From: Pseudogemmobacter faecipullorum
GTDB taxonomy: Bacteria; Pseudomonadota; Alphaproteobacteria; Rhodobacterales; Rhodobacteraceae
Reading direction: 5' to 3'
Length of the DNA: 64,000 nucleotides
Assembly (NCBI RefSeq): GCF_020539525.1
Contig: NZ_JACDXX010000001.1
Coordinates: 124,001-188,000 of the forward strand
A model generated the notes under the pieces. That model worked only from the letters and a program-made list of their open reading frames with translations, searched no databases and was not told the origin of the DNA. The position numbers were made by a program, and so were the translations under genes. Of the stretch, positions 18,647 through 26,542 are shown piece by piece. Numbering within the stretch: the first letter of the stretch is position 1; the number at the start of each line of letters is the position of its first letter.

Positions 18647-19543
18647 TCAGTGCTTCCAGAAATAAACGGTTGCGGGCTCGGGCTCCCAGACGCGGGCATT
18701 CTCGATGCCGGGCAGGTCAACCAGCGCACGATATTCCGAGCCGAAAGCGACATACTGATCGGTCTCGGCCATCACAGCGGGTTTGCAGGCGATCGGGTCG
18801 CGCACCACGCCAAAGCCGTCCTTGGTGCCAACGACAAAAGTATAGAAACCGTCGAGCACATCGAGACCGGCGCGCAAAGCATCGCCCAGCTCAACCCCCT
18901 GGGCGAGCTTGTGGCTCAGCCAGGCCGCAGCAACCTCGGTGTCGTTCTCCGTGGCGAAGGTCATGCCCTCGCGCTTCAGCTCGCGGCGCAGGGTGTTATG
19001 GTTCGACATCGAGCCATTATGCACCAGGCACTGATCCATCCCGGTCGAGAACGGATGCGCACCCATGGTGGTGATCGCCGATTCCGTCGCCATCCGGGTA
19101 TGGCCGATGCCATGACGCCCCGACATTGCCGAAACCTCAAACCGGGCCGCCACATCCTTCGGCAGACCGACTTCCTTGTAGATTTCGATGCTCTCGCCGG
19201 CGCTCATCACCCGGACGCCCGGCCGGACCCTCGCCAAAGCGGCGCGTGCCGCCTCGATCTGATCGGCCTTAACCGTCAAAATCGCATGCGTATCCTTGCG
19301 CGACAGCGTGACCGAACTGCCGATAGCGGCACCCAGATCCGCCGCCAGAGTGGCAAAATCCTGATCCGCCTGATCCGATTGCACGGTCAGCTTACCCGAA
19401 CCCTCCGCATCTGATCCGTAAATCGCGATCCCGGCTGAATCCGGACCGCGATCAGTCATCGTAATAAGCATTGAGGTCAGCATTTCGCCGAGCTTGGGCT
19501 CGAGCGAGCGATCCTTCAGGAACAAACCCACAATTCCGCACAT
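18647..19543 (-). CDS. mgsA: N-methylglutamate synthase subunit A (class II glutamine amidotransferase)
   Basis: Supplies the amidotransferase half of N-methylglutamate synthase. The 298-residue protein starts MCGIVGLFLKD, so Cys2 becomes the N-terminal catalytic nucleophile after Met removal, and continues with TDRGPDSAGIAIYG, HGIGHTRMATES and VHNGSMSNHNTLRREL, the standard Ntn-hydrolase amidotransferase blocks. It presumably releases methylamine from gamma-glutamylmethylamide and channels it. It is the first gene of the mgsABC-gmaS operon, with AAGGAG about 8 nt before ATG and a promoter-like TTGACG/TACTCT about 55-80 nt upstream. Confidence 0.94.
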   Translation of the reverse strand: MCGIVGLFLKDRSLEPKLGEMLTSMLITMTDRGPDSAGIAIYGSDAEGSGKLTVQSDQADQDFATLAADLGAAIGSSVTLSRKDTHAILTVKADQIEAARAALARVRPGVRVMSAGESIEIYKEVGLPKDVAARFEVSAMSGRHGIGHTRMATESAITTMGAHPFSTGMDQCLVHNGSMSNHNTLRRELKREGMTFATENDTEVAAAWLSHKLAQGVELGDALRAGLDVLDGFYTFVVGTKDGFGVVRDPIACKPAVMAETDQYVAFGSEYRALVDLPGIENARVWEPEPATVYFWKH

Positions 19544-19596
19544 CGTGCTTTCTCCTTTCCGAGGCCCGGCAGGTCAAAAAGCCGGAATATGAATTC

Positions 19597-19650
19597 AGAG
19601 TAACAAGGCCGCTTCGTCCGTCAAGAAACATTTTTCCCTATGAGGAAAAA
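19597..19650 (-). promoter_or_regulatory. mgsA promoter and upstream palindrome
   Basis: On the minus strand TTGACG (19619-19624), a 16-nt spacer and TACTCT (19597-19602) form a plausible promoter. Six bases upstream of the -35 is the palindrome TTTTTCCCTATGAGGAAAAA (19631-19650; arms TTTTTCC/GGAAAAA), a typical activator position. The same core is found near tmm and the SBP-like gene. GTTTCTTGA overlaps the -35. Confidence 0.55.
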
Positions 19651-20180
19651 AATGACTTCATTCTTCGTCACCCCCGGGCGGTCCTGAAGATTTCGCAGGA
19701 ATTGCAAGCAGTCAGGCGAAGCCGCGCTCTGAACCTTTCCTGGGTAACAACCGGTGGCCTCTTTGCCTCACAGGAAATATAGTTCACAGATATGTTGATT
19801 TTTAACCAAAGCGCCCGCAACCTGCGCGGGTTCCGCTCTGGTGCGTCGCGCAGGTGATCGCAGTGAGTCGCGGATGAATGGTAAGGCAAGGCCCGTCTGG
19901 CCGCCGTCGCCTGCCCGCTGACCTGGCAGCGGAGCAGACCCCGGCTCGCCCTCCGGGCAAAGACCCGGGTGCCCCGGGGATCGGAGGCCGTTTCTCACTG
20001 CGACGAAACTGCGCCGGCCGGCGCGGAGCAAGCGGCACACAGGCCGCACGCTTCCCATATGGTCTGCGTCTTTAACCGGGCCCGCGCCACAGCAGGGCGC
20101 ACTGCCCCGGTCCAATTACCGCAAAAAACCGACACCCGGCCGCGGCCGCAGGTGAACGGAGCACGACAGGGAGTGCATAT
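19651..20180. other. Long intergenic region mgsA / amt-like gene, no convincing ORF
   Basis: The whole mgsA-amt gap is 637 nt, long for this compact genome. Beyond the mgsA promoter I find no supported gene. The part from about 19915 on is rich in potential stems: CCGCTG/CAGCGG (19915-19932), CCGGG-rich blocks around 19940-19985, and GTTTC/GAAAC near 19991-20011. A long structured 5' leader for the amt-like gene is possible. The ribosome site ACAGGGAG precedes ATG 20181. Confidence 0.4.
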
Positions 20181-21527
20181 ATGGAACAAGCCACCGCTAT
20201 ATTTGCGGATCAGGTGACGCTTAGTCAGCTTTTGCAGAATCTGGTCTATGCATCAGGCACGGTGGGCGCGATTATGGTCGTTGCCGGTCTGCTGATGATC
20301 GATGCCGGAACCACGCGAACTGCCAATCTCTACAACTCCACCATCGAGAAAATGGTCGGGTTCTTTATCGGCTTTACCACTTATTACATGATCGGCTTCG
20401 GCTTCTGGGCCGGGCAATATTACATCATGGGCGGTGCAACCATGATGGATTCCCTGAAGGACTGGTGGTTCTTCGGCACCCTCGCCAATGCCCATGCGCA
20501 AAATGTTGATCCCGCGGTCTGGCCGGGGCTGAACACCTTCCAGATCTTCATCTTCTTCCTCGCGTGTTTCGCCGGCATCGTGAATGTGCTGCTGCATTTT
20601 TCGGTCTCAGAGCGCATGAAGGCCTCGGCCTTCTATATCACCTGCGTGGCAGCGACGATCGGCTCGGCAGTGCTCAGCTGGGCGGTCTGGGGCTCGGTCG
20701 GGCCGCTGACCAATGCCGGTTTCCATGATTTCTTCGGCATTGGTTTTGTCTATATCTTCCCCACCGGCATCGCCATGGTTCTGGTGCCGCAGCTGGGGCA
20801 GCGCCCGGGCGTCTTCTCGCCCCATCCCAAAGTGCCGGTCTACCAGGCGCCCTCAATCGGGCTCGCCGCCACCGGCGTGATCACCGTTTTTGCGGGTCTG
20901 CCAATGGTGATCATGTCCTGTCTGTTCTTCGTGGAACCCGAGGCCTATGCGATTTCAGTCACTATGGCCGATACCTCGGTCGGTATTGCGCTGAACAATT
21001 ATGCCCTCGCCTGGGCGGGCGGAGCGCTGACCGGGGCCGCGATTTCCTATTACACGAAAAACTATATCTACCTGCTCTTCGGCCCGCTGGCCGGCTATGT
21101 CGCCGGGGCCCCCGGCTTTGACATCTGGCTGCCCTGGCAGATGTTCCTGATCGCCCTCGGTGCCCCCTTCGGCTCCTGGCTGGTCTATTCCTGGACCTTC
21201 CGGCGCGGGATTGACGAGCATAAACTCTTCCCGCTGTTCATCGGCGCCGGTTTCTACGGCCTTATGATGATCGGCCTGTTCAAATCCGGCACGCCGCGCG
21301 GCGGCTACTGGGGCATTACCGAGGGGCCCTATGCCTATCAGCATGGCCAGATCAGCCTGATGATGCAGCTTGCCGGCTTCGCGCTCTGCCTTGGCGCCGG
21401 TCTGCTGATGGGCTTCGTGCTCAGCCTCATCCTGAAAGCCACGACCGGCCTGCGGATCCCGACAGAGGATCAGGCCGAAGGTCTCGATAAACTGAAATGG
21501 GGCCTCGATAACGAGAGCCGCGGCTGA
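20181..21527 (+). CDS. Divergent Amt-family transporter lacking both pore histidines
   Basis: An 11-helix Amt/Mep/Rh-type membrane protein of 448 residues. Family anchors remain: FFLACFA (Phe-gate region), SERMKASAF, VWGSVGP (Trp of the recruitment site), Asp183 in DFFGIG and the C-terminal tail GLRIPTEDQAEGLD. The twin-His pore motif is absent, however. The position of His168 (E. coli mature numbering) holds Tyr191 (DFFGIGFVY), and residues 300-345, which include the FDIWLPWQ..IALGAPFG region where the second His should be, contain no His. The second Phe gate and conserved FN also differ. It sits between mgsABC-gmaS and dmm, ends in a good terminator, and may move methylated amines or act as a sensor; that is inference. 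Confidence 0.85.
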   Translation: MEQATAIFADQVTLSQLLQNLVYASGTVGAIMVVAGLLMIDAGTTRTANLYNSTIEKMVGFFIGFTTYYMIGFGFWAGQYYIMGGATMMDSLKDWWFFGTLANAHAQNVDPAVWPGLNTFQIFIFFLACFAGIVNVLLHFSVSERMKASAFYITCVAATIGSAVLSWAVWGSVGPLTNAGFHDFFGIGFVYIFPTGIAMVLVPQLGQRPGVFSPHPKVPVYQAPSIGLAATGVITVFAGLPMVIMSCLFFVEPEAYAISVTMADTSVGIALNNYALAWAGGALTGAAISYYTKNYIYLLFGPLAGYVAGAPGFDIWLPWQMFLIALGAPFGSWLVYSWTFRRGIDEHKLFPLFIGAGFYGLMMIGLFKSGTPRGGYWGITEGPYAYQHGQISLMMQLAGFALCLGAGLLMGFVLSLILKATTGLRIPTEDQAEGLDKLKWGLDNESRG

Positions 21528-21564
21528 GCCTGATAGCGCAGGCTTACGACTGAGACAGATCTGT

Positions 21565-21594
21565 CAGGGCGGGAGCAATCCCGCCCTGTTTTCT
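21565..21594 (+). terminator. Rho-independent terminator of the amt-like gene
   Basis: CAGGGCGGGA (21565-21574), loop GCAA, TCCCGCCCTG (21579-21588), then TTTTCTTG. Perfect 10-bp stem with T tract; it separates the amt-like gene from dmm transcription. Confidence 0.92.
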
Positions 21595-21641
21595 TGCAGC
21601 CAGAGACAGATCCACTGGGCCGATCCAGGTCTATAAAAATC

Positions 21642-21653
21642 CTCTCAGGAAAC
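21642..21653 (-). promoter_or_regulatory. GTTTCCTGAGAG site upstream of dmmD
   Basis: Minus-strand GTTTCCTGAGAG matches 11 of 12 bases of GTTTCCTGAAAG at 26543-26554, just before the GlxA/AraC-type regulator gene. It is followed on the plus strand by the palindrome AAACGTTT. It lies about 80 nt before the dmmD start and is a candidate operator for the local AraC-type regulator. Confidence 0.4.
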
Positions 21654-21733
21654 GTTTTTTAATATGGATGTTGATTTTCAAACTGCAGCGCCACAGAGTG
21701 CTGGCAACAACACCAGAACTTACGGGAGGAATC

Positions 21734-22873
21734 ATGACCAGTTCCTGGAGATTTTCAGCACTTGCTGACCGCCACCGCGCCCTTGGCTCGGATCTGGAAG
21801 ACTGGAACGGGATGGGCACGGCCTGGTCCTATACCAAGGGCGATCCGGTTGCTGAATATATGGCGATCCGCACCAAAGCCGGACTGATGGATGTCTCGGG
21901 CCTGCGCAAGGTCCATCTGATCGGCGCGGCAGCGGCGCATGTGATCGAGCGCGCCACCACACGTAACGTGGAAAAGCTGATGCCGGGCCGCTCGGTCTAT
22001 GCCTGCATGCTGAATGACGGCGGCAAATTCGTCGATGACTGCGTGATCTACCGCACCGGCCCGACCGCCTTCCTGGTGGTCCATGGCGCCGGCGCCGGTC
22101 ATGAGCAGCTGTCCATGTATGCCCAGGGCCGTGACTGCCACATGCATTTTGACGACAATCTGCATGACCTCTCGCTGCAGGGGCCGCTGGCGGTCGATTT
22201 CCTTGCCAAACATGTGCCGGGCATCCGCGATCTGGCCTATTTCAGCCATATGCAGACCTCGCTCTTCGGCAAGCCGATCATGATCTCGCGCACCGGCTAT
22301 ACCGGCGAGCGCGGCTATGAGCTTTTCGTGCGTGGCCAGGATGCCGGGCTGATCTGGGACCGCATCCTCGCCGAGGGCGGTGATCAGGGCATTATCCCCT
22401 GCCGTTTCACCACGCTCGATCTCTTGCGCACCGAGAGCTATCTGCTGTTCTTCCCCTATGACAACAGCGACATGTATCCGTTCGACAATGAGCCGGGCGG
22501 CGATACCCTCTGGGAGCTGGGCCTCGATTTCACCGTCTCGCCGGGCAAACAGGGCTTCCGTGGTGCCTCGGAGCATTACCGCCTGAAAGGCAAAGAGCGC
22601 TTCAAAATCTGGGGCCTCAAGCTTGGGGGCGAGAATGCCCCGGGCAATGGTGCACCGGTCTTTAAAGACGGCAAGCAGGTCGGCGTGGTCACCCAGGCCA
22701 TGCATTCGCCGCTGAACAACCACACCGTCGCCATCGCCCGCCTGCCGGTCGACTGCGCCAATAACGACACCCCTCTGGTGGTGAACTGCGAGACCCATGG
22801 CGAAATCGCTGCGGTTTCGCATTCGATGCCCTTCTACGACATCGAGAAAAAGCGCCGCACTGCCAAAGGCTGA
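21734..22873 (+). CDS. dmmD: Dimethylamine monooxygenase-associated GcvT-like folate-binding protein
   Basis: A 379-residue member of the aminomethyltransferase (GcvT/DmdA) fold; blocks include AGLMDVSGLRKVHLIG, LSLQGPLAVDFLAKHV, MISRTGYTGERGYELFV, TLDLLRTESYLLFFPYDNSDMYPFD and FRGASEHYRLKGKERFK. In the Dmm (heme-dependent oxidative N-demethylase) system this subunit binds tetrahydrofolate and is thought to capture the formaldehyde released from dimethylamine. It is the first gene of the dmmDABC run. ATG 21734 has GGGAGG 5 nt upstream; a frame extension to 21668 is not supported. It differs from GcvT (gene at 38914 here) and from DMSP demethylase by context. Confidence 0.88.
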   Translation: MTSSWRFSALADRHRALGSDLEDWNGMGTAWSYTKGDPVAEYMAIRTKAGLMDVSGLRKVHLIGAAAAHVIERATTRNVEKLMPGRSVYACMLNDGGKFVDDCVIYRTGPTAFLVVHGAGAGHEQLSMYAQGRDCHMHFDDNLHDLSLQGPLAVDFLAKHVPGIRDLAYFSHMQTSLFGKPIMISRTGYTGERGYELFVRGQDAGLIWDRILAEGGDQGIIPCRFTTLDLLRTESYLLFFPYDNSDMYPFDNEPGGDTLWELGLDFTVSPGKQGFRGASEHYRLKGKERFKIWGLKLGGENAPGNGAPVFKDGKQVGVVTQAMHSPLNNHTVAIARLPVDCANNDTPLVVNCETHGEIAAVSHSMPFYDIEKKRRTAKG

Positions 22874-22899
22874 CGCAAAAGCTGTCAACTGATCCGCCC

Positions 22900-22928
22900 C
22901 CTCTCTGCCGGCCTGCCCCGCAGAGAGG
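22900..22928 (+). other. Intra-operon stem-loop between dmmD and dmmA
   Basis: CCTCTCTGC (22900-22908) and GCAGAGAGG (22920-22928) form a perfect 9-bp stem with an 11-nt loop, and no T tract follows. Its position between the folate subunit and the three oxidase genes suggests transcript processing or partial attenuation that would set subunit ratios. Confidence 0.6.
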
Positions 22929-22989
22929 TCCATCGCTTCCTGCAGGGAGGAGCGAGGGCCGACCGGCAAAGTAAAAAGCGAAAGAAGCA

Positions 22990-23598
22990 ATGTCGCAGAC
23001 ACCAACAGAAGAGACTATGGCATCCCGCCCGCTCTACGGCAGATTACAGCCGCAGCCGGGCAGCGCGCATTTTATCATCGCTGACGGCGAAGGCGGTGAG
23101 GCCGTGGCCGCGCTGTTCACAGCCGCGCCGGAAATCGCCGCGCTCGCCCATCTGATCTATATCCCAGGGGCCAATGGCACCGATCTGACCGCGCGGATGC
23201 AGGCTCTGGGCGCCGCCGTTTTCCGCCCGGCCCCGAGCTACGGCTCTGCCCGCCAGCGCATCCAGAAAGTGCTGGCAGATGCGCATATGGGCCTGCAGGT
23301 CTATGTCGCGGGCACCGAAGGGCTGATCGGCCAGGTGCGGCGCGATGCAATCGAAGCCGGACTGCCGCATGATGCCCTGATCACCGAACAGCGTGGCTCG
23401 CTGGCGCGCCGGGTGCAGTGTGTCCATTGTAAGGGCACCACCGAAAACGTCACCACCGATCCCTTCACCTGCAGCCATTGCGGACTGAACCTCTTTGTGC
23501 GCGACCATTACTCGCGCCGCCTCGCCGCCTTTCAGGGTGTCTGCATCGATGCCGAGGATCCGGGCGAAGTCCCCCCAGCCCTGGAGCGGTTCAGATGA
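22990..23598 (+). CDS. dmmA: Dimethylamine monooxygenase subunit DmmA
   Basis: The 202-residue product is the small subunit encoded second in dmmDABC operons. Two CxxC pairs (Cys144/Cys147 in VQCVHCKG and Cys161/Cys164 in FTCSHCGL) make a zinc-ribbon-like or metal-binding C-terminal module; the N-terminal 130 residues look like a small alpha/beta domain (HLIYIPGANGTD, GLQVYVAGTEGLIGQV) resembling a fragment of a reductase nucleotide fold. Its exact job in the complex is unclear to me. Start ATG 22990 is weakly supported; ATG 23017 is an alternative. Its stop overlaps the dmmB start (ATGA). Confidence 0.84.
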   Translation: MSQTPTEETMASRPLYGRLQPQPGSAHFIIADGEGGEAVAALFTAAPEIAALAHLIYIPGANGTDLTARMQALGAAVFRPAPSYGSARQRIQKVLADAHMGLQVYVAGTEGLIGQVRRDAIEAGLPHDALITEQRGSLARRVQCVHCKGTTENVTTDPFTCSHCGLNLFVRDHYSRRLAAFQGVCIDAEDPGEVPPALERFR

Positions 23599-24554
23599 GC
23601 AGCACCCGTATTCCGGTCATTGTGACCGAGGTGACCGAGGTCAACAGCCTGATCAAACGCTTCCGCTTCGTGCGTGAGGATGGCGCGCCCATGCCCGGCT
23701 TTTCCGGCGGCGCGCATAGCGTGATCGAGATGGATGATGCCGGCACCCGCCGCCTCAACCCCTATTCGCTGATGTCCGATCCGGCTGATCTCTCGGGATT
23801 TGAAATCTCGGTGCGCCGTGATGATAGCGGGCGCGGCGGCTCGCTTTATATGCATCAGAAGGTGCGGCCGGGGATGAAAATGGTCATCTCGCAGCCGGTC
23901 AATCTGTTCGGCCTCGACCTCAGGGCGAAAAAGCATCTGCTGATTGCGGGCGGGATCGGCATTACCCCCTTCATCGCGCAGATGGCGCAGCTGGAGGCGC
24001 TGGGGCAGAAGTTTGAGCTGCATTACGCCGCCCGTGACCGCGCTCTTGGCGCCTATATGGACGAGCTTTCGGCCCGCTATGGCAGCCGGGTGCACCGCTA
24101 TTATGATGTCGAGGAGCAGTCGATCCAGCTCGCGACCCTGCTGAAAGGCCAGCCCCTCGGCACCCATCTCTATGTCTGCGGCCCCAAAGGCATGATCGCC
24201 TGGGTGCTGGCCACCGCCGCCAAAGCCGGCTGGCCGAAGGGTGCGGTGCATTCCGAAGAGTTCCTCGCCCCGCCGGTCGGCGAACCCTTCCGGGTGCAGC
24301 TGGCGCAATCCGGCATCGAGGTCCAAGTCGGCGCCACCCAGTCGCTGCTGGAGGCGATCGAGGCTGCGGGGGTCGATGCCCCCTATCTGTGCCGTGGCGG
24401 CGCCTGTGGTCAGTGCGAATGCCAGGTGATCGAAGCCGATGGCGATTTTCTGCACAATGATCACTGGCTCAGCCAGGAGCAGAAAGATGCCCGCAGCCAT
24501 ATTATGCCCTGCGTCTCGCGCTTCAAAGGCGCGCGGCTGGTACTCGACCTCTGA
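23595..24554 (+). CDS. dmmB: Dimethylamine monooxygenase reductase subunit (PDR/VanB-type flavin and 2Fe-2S oxidoreductase)
   Basis: Passes electrons from NAD(P)H through FMN and a 2Fe-2S cluster to the heme subunit. The 319-residue protein has the phthalate-dioxygenase-reductase order: flavin domain (RRLNPYSLMSDP, residues about 46-57), nucleotide domain (LLIAGGIGITPFIAQM; LYVCGPKGMI) and a C-terminal plant-type ferredoxin domain with CRGGACGQCECQ and a distant PCVSR cysteine. ATG 23595 overlaps the dmmA stop by 4 nt; a longer frame from 23478 is antisupported by that overlap. Homologous to VanB, but the DUF3445 partner identifies the Dmm complex. Confidence 0.9.
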   Translation: MSSTRIPVIVTEVTEVNSLIKRFRFVREDGAPMPGFSGGAHSVIEMDDAGTRRLNPYSLMSDPADLSGFEISVRRDDSGRGGSLYMHQKVRPGMKMVISQPVNLFGLDLRAKKHLLIAGGIGITPFIAQMAQLEALGQKFELHYAARDRALGAYMDELSARYGSRVHRYYDVEEQSIQLATLLKGQPLGTHLYVCGPKGMIAWVLATAAKAGWPKGAVHSEEFLAPPVGEPFRVQLAQSGIEVQVGATQSLLEAIEAAGVDAPYLCRGGACGQCECQVIEADGDFLHNDHWLSQEQKDARSHIMPCVSRFKGARLVLDL

Positions 24555-24569
24555 CAGGAGCGGAACAGC

Positions 24570-25628
24570 ATGAGCCTCGACTTCAAAGACGATTTCTTCC
24601 GCGACGAGACCTTTTTCCAGGATTTCACCTATAAGAACTCGCCCGCGGCGGTGAAGCGCTTCCCCTTCCCCTTCCCCGAAGACGATTACATGTATTCGGT
24701 GAATATGGAGCCGCATACCTCCGGCCGCCCCGGCTCGGTCTTTGAGCATATGTTCGATGTCGACGAACATTATGTCGCCGAGATGCGGGACCGTGCCCGG
24801 GTGCTGGCCGATGATCCTCTGCGCTGCCAGTCGCTGCCGCATATGACCCTGGCGGGCTGGGATCTGCTTGAGCTGATCATGGAGAGCTTCGCGCGCGATT
24901 ACCCGCAATGGTTCTCGCTGAGCAAAGAGGGGGACAGATGGCACTGGATCAACCGCCCGCTGGGCATTGATCAGAGCTTCACCTTCATGGATGAAAGCAC
25001 CCTCCCCTGCGGCCCGTTTGAATATATCACCCGTCAGGCCCAGGGCGATTTCACCTTGCAGGATCAGCGCGAGGACAACCTCTGGATTGAGGCCGGGATG
25101 GTCACCTCCCAGGCGGACTGGAGCCTCGATTTCGACATCGGCATGAGCTTCCACGAATGGCATGCGCCGGTGCCGCTGGCCGGGAAAATGGGGATCTTTG
25201 ACCGGGCGCTGAAATTCCTGCTCGCTTTGCAGCATGGCGCACCGGTCCGGCGCTTTAACTGGACAATGACGGTCGATCCTTTGCTCGACACCAGCCCCGA
25301 GAATTACCACAAATGGGGCCCGTCAAAGACCACGATGACCCCGGAGACCATCGGTAAACGTCAGCATCTGCGGGTCGAGCTGCAGACGCTGATCCGTTTG
25401 CCGCGCTCAAATGCCATCGTCTTCCCGATCCGCTGCTACCTGATTTCCTTTGAGGATCTGGTCAGACAGCCGAAATGGGCCCGCCGTCTGCACCGGGTGA
25501 TCAAAACCCTGCCCGATGAGCTGGCAACCTATAAGGGCTTTATCCGCAACCGCGAGCTGATGATCGACTATCTGTCGAAATTCGATGATGGCGCCCCCAC
25601 CTCGCCTGGCTGGTGGGCAGATGAATGA
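24570..25628 (+). CDS. dmmC: Dimethylamine monooxygenase heme subunit (DUF3445, heme-dependent oxidative N-demethylase)
   Basis: Catalytic subunit that oxidatively demethylates dimethylamine to methylamine plus formaldehyde. The 352-residue protein matches the DUF3445 family, known from the Pseudomonas mendocina enzyme to have a PAS-like heme fold. Recognisable stretches are FPFPEDDYMYSVNMEPH-like start (begin RFPFPFPEDDYMYSV), EHMFDVDEHYVAEMRDR, MTLAGWDLLELIMESFARDYPQ, a LYVRVELQT-like block (HLRVELQTLIRLPRSNAIVFPIR, seen here around residue 270) and LATYKGFIRNRELMIDYL at the end. Ribosome site GACAGGAG. It is the last dmm gene, followed by a strong terminator. I cannot name the heme ligand from sequence alone. 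Confidence 0.9.
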   Translation: MSLDFKDDFFRDETFFQDFTYKNSPAAVKRFPFPFPEDDYMYSVNMEPHTSGRPGSVFEHMFDVDEHYVAEMRDRARVLADDPLRCQSLPHMTLAGWDLLELIMESFARDYPQWFSLSKEGDRWHWINRPLGIDQSFTFMDESTLPCGPFEYITRQAQGDFTLQDQREDNLWIEAGMVTSQADWSLDFDIGMSFHEWHAPVPLAGKMGIFDRALKFLLALQHGAPVRRFNWTMTVDPLLDTSPENYHKWGPSKTTMTPETIGKRQHLRVELQTLIRLPRSNAIVFPIRCYLISFEDLVRQPKWARRLHRVIKTLPDELATYKGFIRNRELMIDYLSKFDDGAPTSPGWWADE

Positions 25629-25761
25629 AGGCCTGACAGCTTCGGGGCAATAGGCCCCGGCGCTGTCGCGGCCTCTGGCGGGGAGTTCAGAAAGGGGCAG
25701 CGCAAAGCTGCCTGCCCCCGGTTCCCCCTGCTGCACATAGCCCCGGGGAAAGCCGCAGAGC

Positions 25762-25784
25762 GGGGGGCAGCGCCCCCCTTTTTT
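25762..25784 (+). terminator. Rho-independent terminator of the dmm operon
   Basis: GGGGGGC (25762-25768), loop AGC, GCCCCCC (25772-25778), then six T (25779-25784). It ends the plus-strand dmm transcript just before the stop of the converging XRE-cupin gene. Confidence 0.9.
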
Positions 25785-25785
25785 C

Positions 25786-26448
25786 TCAGTCAGCCTGCGG
25801 GTAAGAGATCACCGACAGGAAACGCGACGGCAGTTTGTTCAGCTTTTCCGGCCCATGCGGCGCATCCGCATCAAAGAACAGGCTGTCCCCGGGCTGCATC
25901 AGAAACACCTGATCGCCATGCCGATATTCCACCTCGCCCTCCAGCATATAGAGCATCTCAATCCCGTCATGCTGGAAGGTCGGGAAGACATCCGAGGATT
26001 CGGATAAAGTGATCAGATAGGGTTCGACGATCACGCCGCTGGCATTGGCCCCGATATGGCCCAGCAGGTGATACTGATGCCCGGCCCGGGTCCCGGCGCG
26101 CTCTTTCACCACCGCCTCGCCCGATTTGACATGCATGACCTCACGCCTTTCCTCGAAGCGACGGAAGAATGAGGTCAGGGGCACCGACAAAGCATGGGCC
26201 AGGGTCTGCAAAGTGGTCAGCGAGGGCGAGGTGATGCCATTCTCAATTTTTGACACCATGCCAATCGACAGCCCGGTCTGCGAAGAGAGGTCAGCAACCG
26301 TCATGCCCTTCTGGCGGCGAAAATTGCGCACCGCACGGCCAATCGCCACTTCCAGCACTTTCTCGCGTGCCTCAGAGACGCGGTGCGGATCCTGCATCGG
26401 CGAGGCCTGTGGTTTCAGTTTCTCAGGCTTCATTGCAGCTGCAGTCAT
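25786..26448 (-). CDS. XRE-family regulator with C-terminal cupin domain
   Basis: A 220-residue protein with an N-terminal lambda-repressor-like helix-turn-helix (VRNFRRQKGMTVADL, TGLSIGMVSKIENG, SPSLTTLQTLA; residues about 40-95) and a C-terminal cupin (EMLYMLEGEVEYRHGDQVFLMQPGDSLFFDADAPHGP, abbreviated EMLYMLEGEVEYRHG and DSLFFDADAPHGP) that probably binds a small ligand. ATG 26448 is preceded by GAGGG; an upstream GTG in frame is less likely. It lies between dmmC (convergent) and the GlxA/AraC regulator (divergent) inside the amine island, so control of dmm or mgd is a reasonable inference. Confidence 0.88.
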   Translation of the reverse strand: MTAAAMKPEKLKPQASPMQDPHRVSEAREKVLEVAIGRAVRNFRRQKGMTVADLSSQTGLSIGMVSKIENGITSPSLTTLQTLAHALSVPLTSFFRRFEERREVMHVKSGEAVVKERAGTRAGHQYHLLGHIGANASGVIVEPYLITLSESSDVFPTFQHDGIEMLYMLEGEVEYRHGDQVFLMQPGDSLFFDADAPHGPEKLNKLPSRFLSVISYPQAD

Positions 26449-26542
26449 CGGCACCCTCACATAGGCCCGTCTGAAGAACCACGCGGCAGATCCGGGCTGT
26501 CCTCTGCCGCGCGTCAGGATATGCTGTATACTACCGGCAAAT

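Noticed and set aside
20033-20047. Sigma-54-like GG-N10-GC element upstream of the Amt-like gene
   Set aside because: GGCAC..CGCA has the correct GG/GC spacing, but the -12 part lacks TTGC, and in such GC-rich DNA the pattern is expected by chance.
19668-20115. Several open frames in the mgsA/amt-like gap on both strands
   Set aside because: They overlap each other, are Arg/Pro/Gly-rich, lack ribosome sites and show no known motif, so I left the region unannotated for coding.
21734-22873. DMSP demethylase (DmdA) or a second glycine cleavage T protein
   Set aside because: All share the fold, but the gene leads a run with DUF3445 heme protein, reductase and DmmA genes, so it is the folate subunit of dimethylamine monooxygenase.
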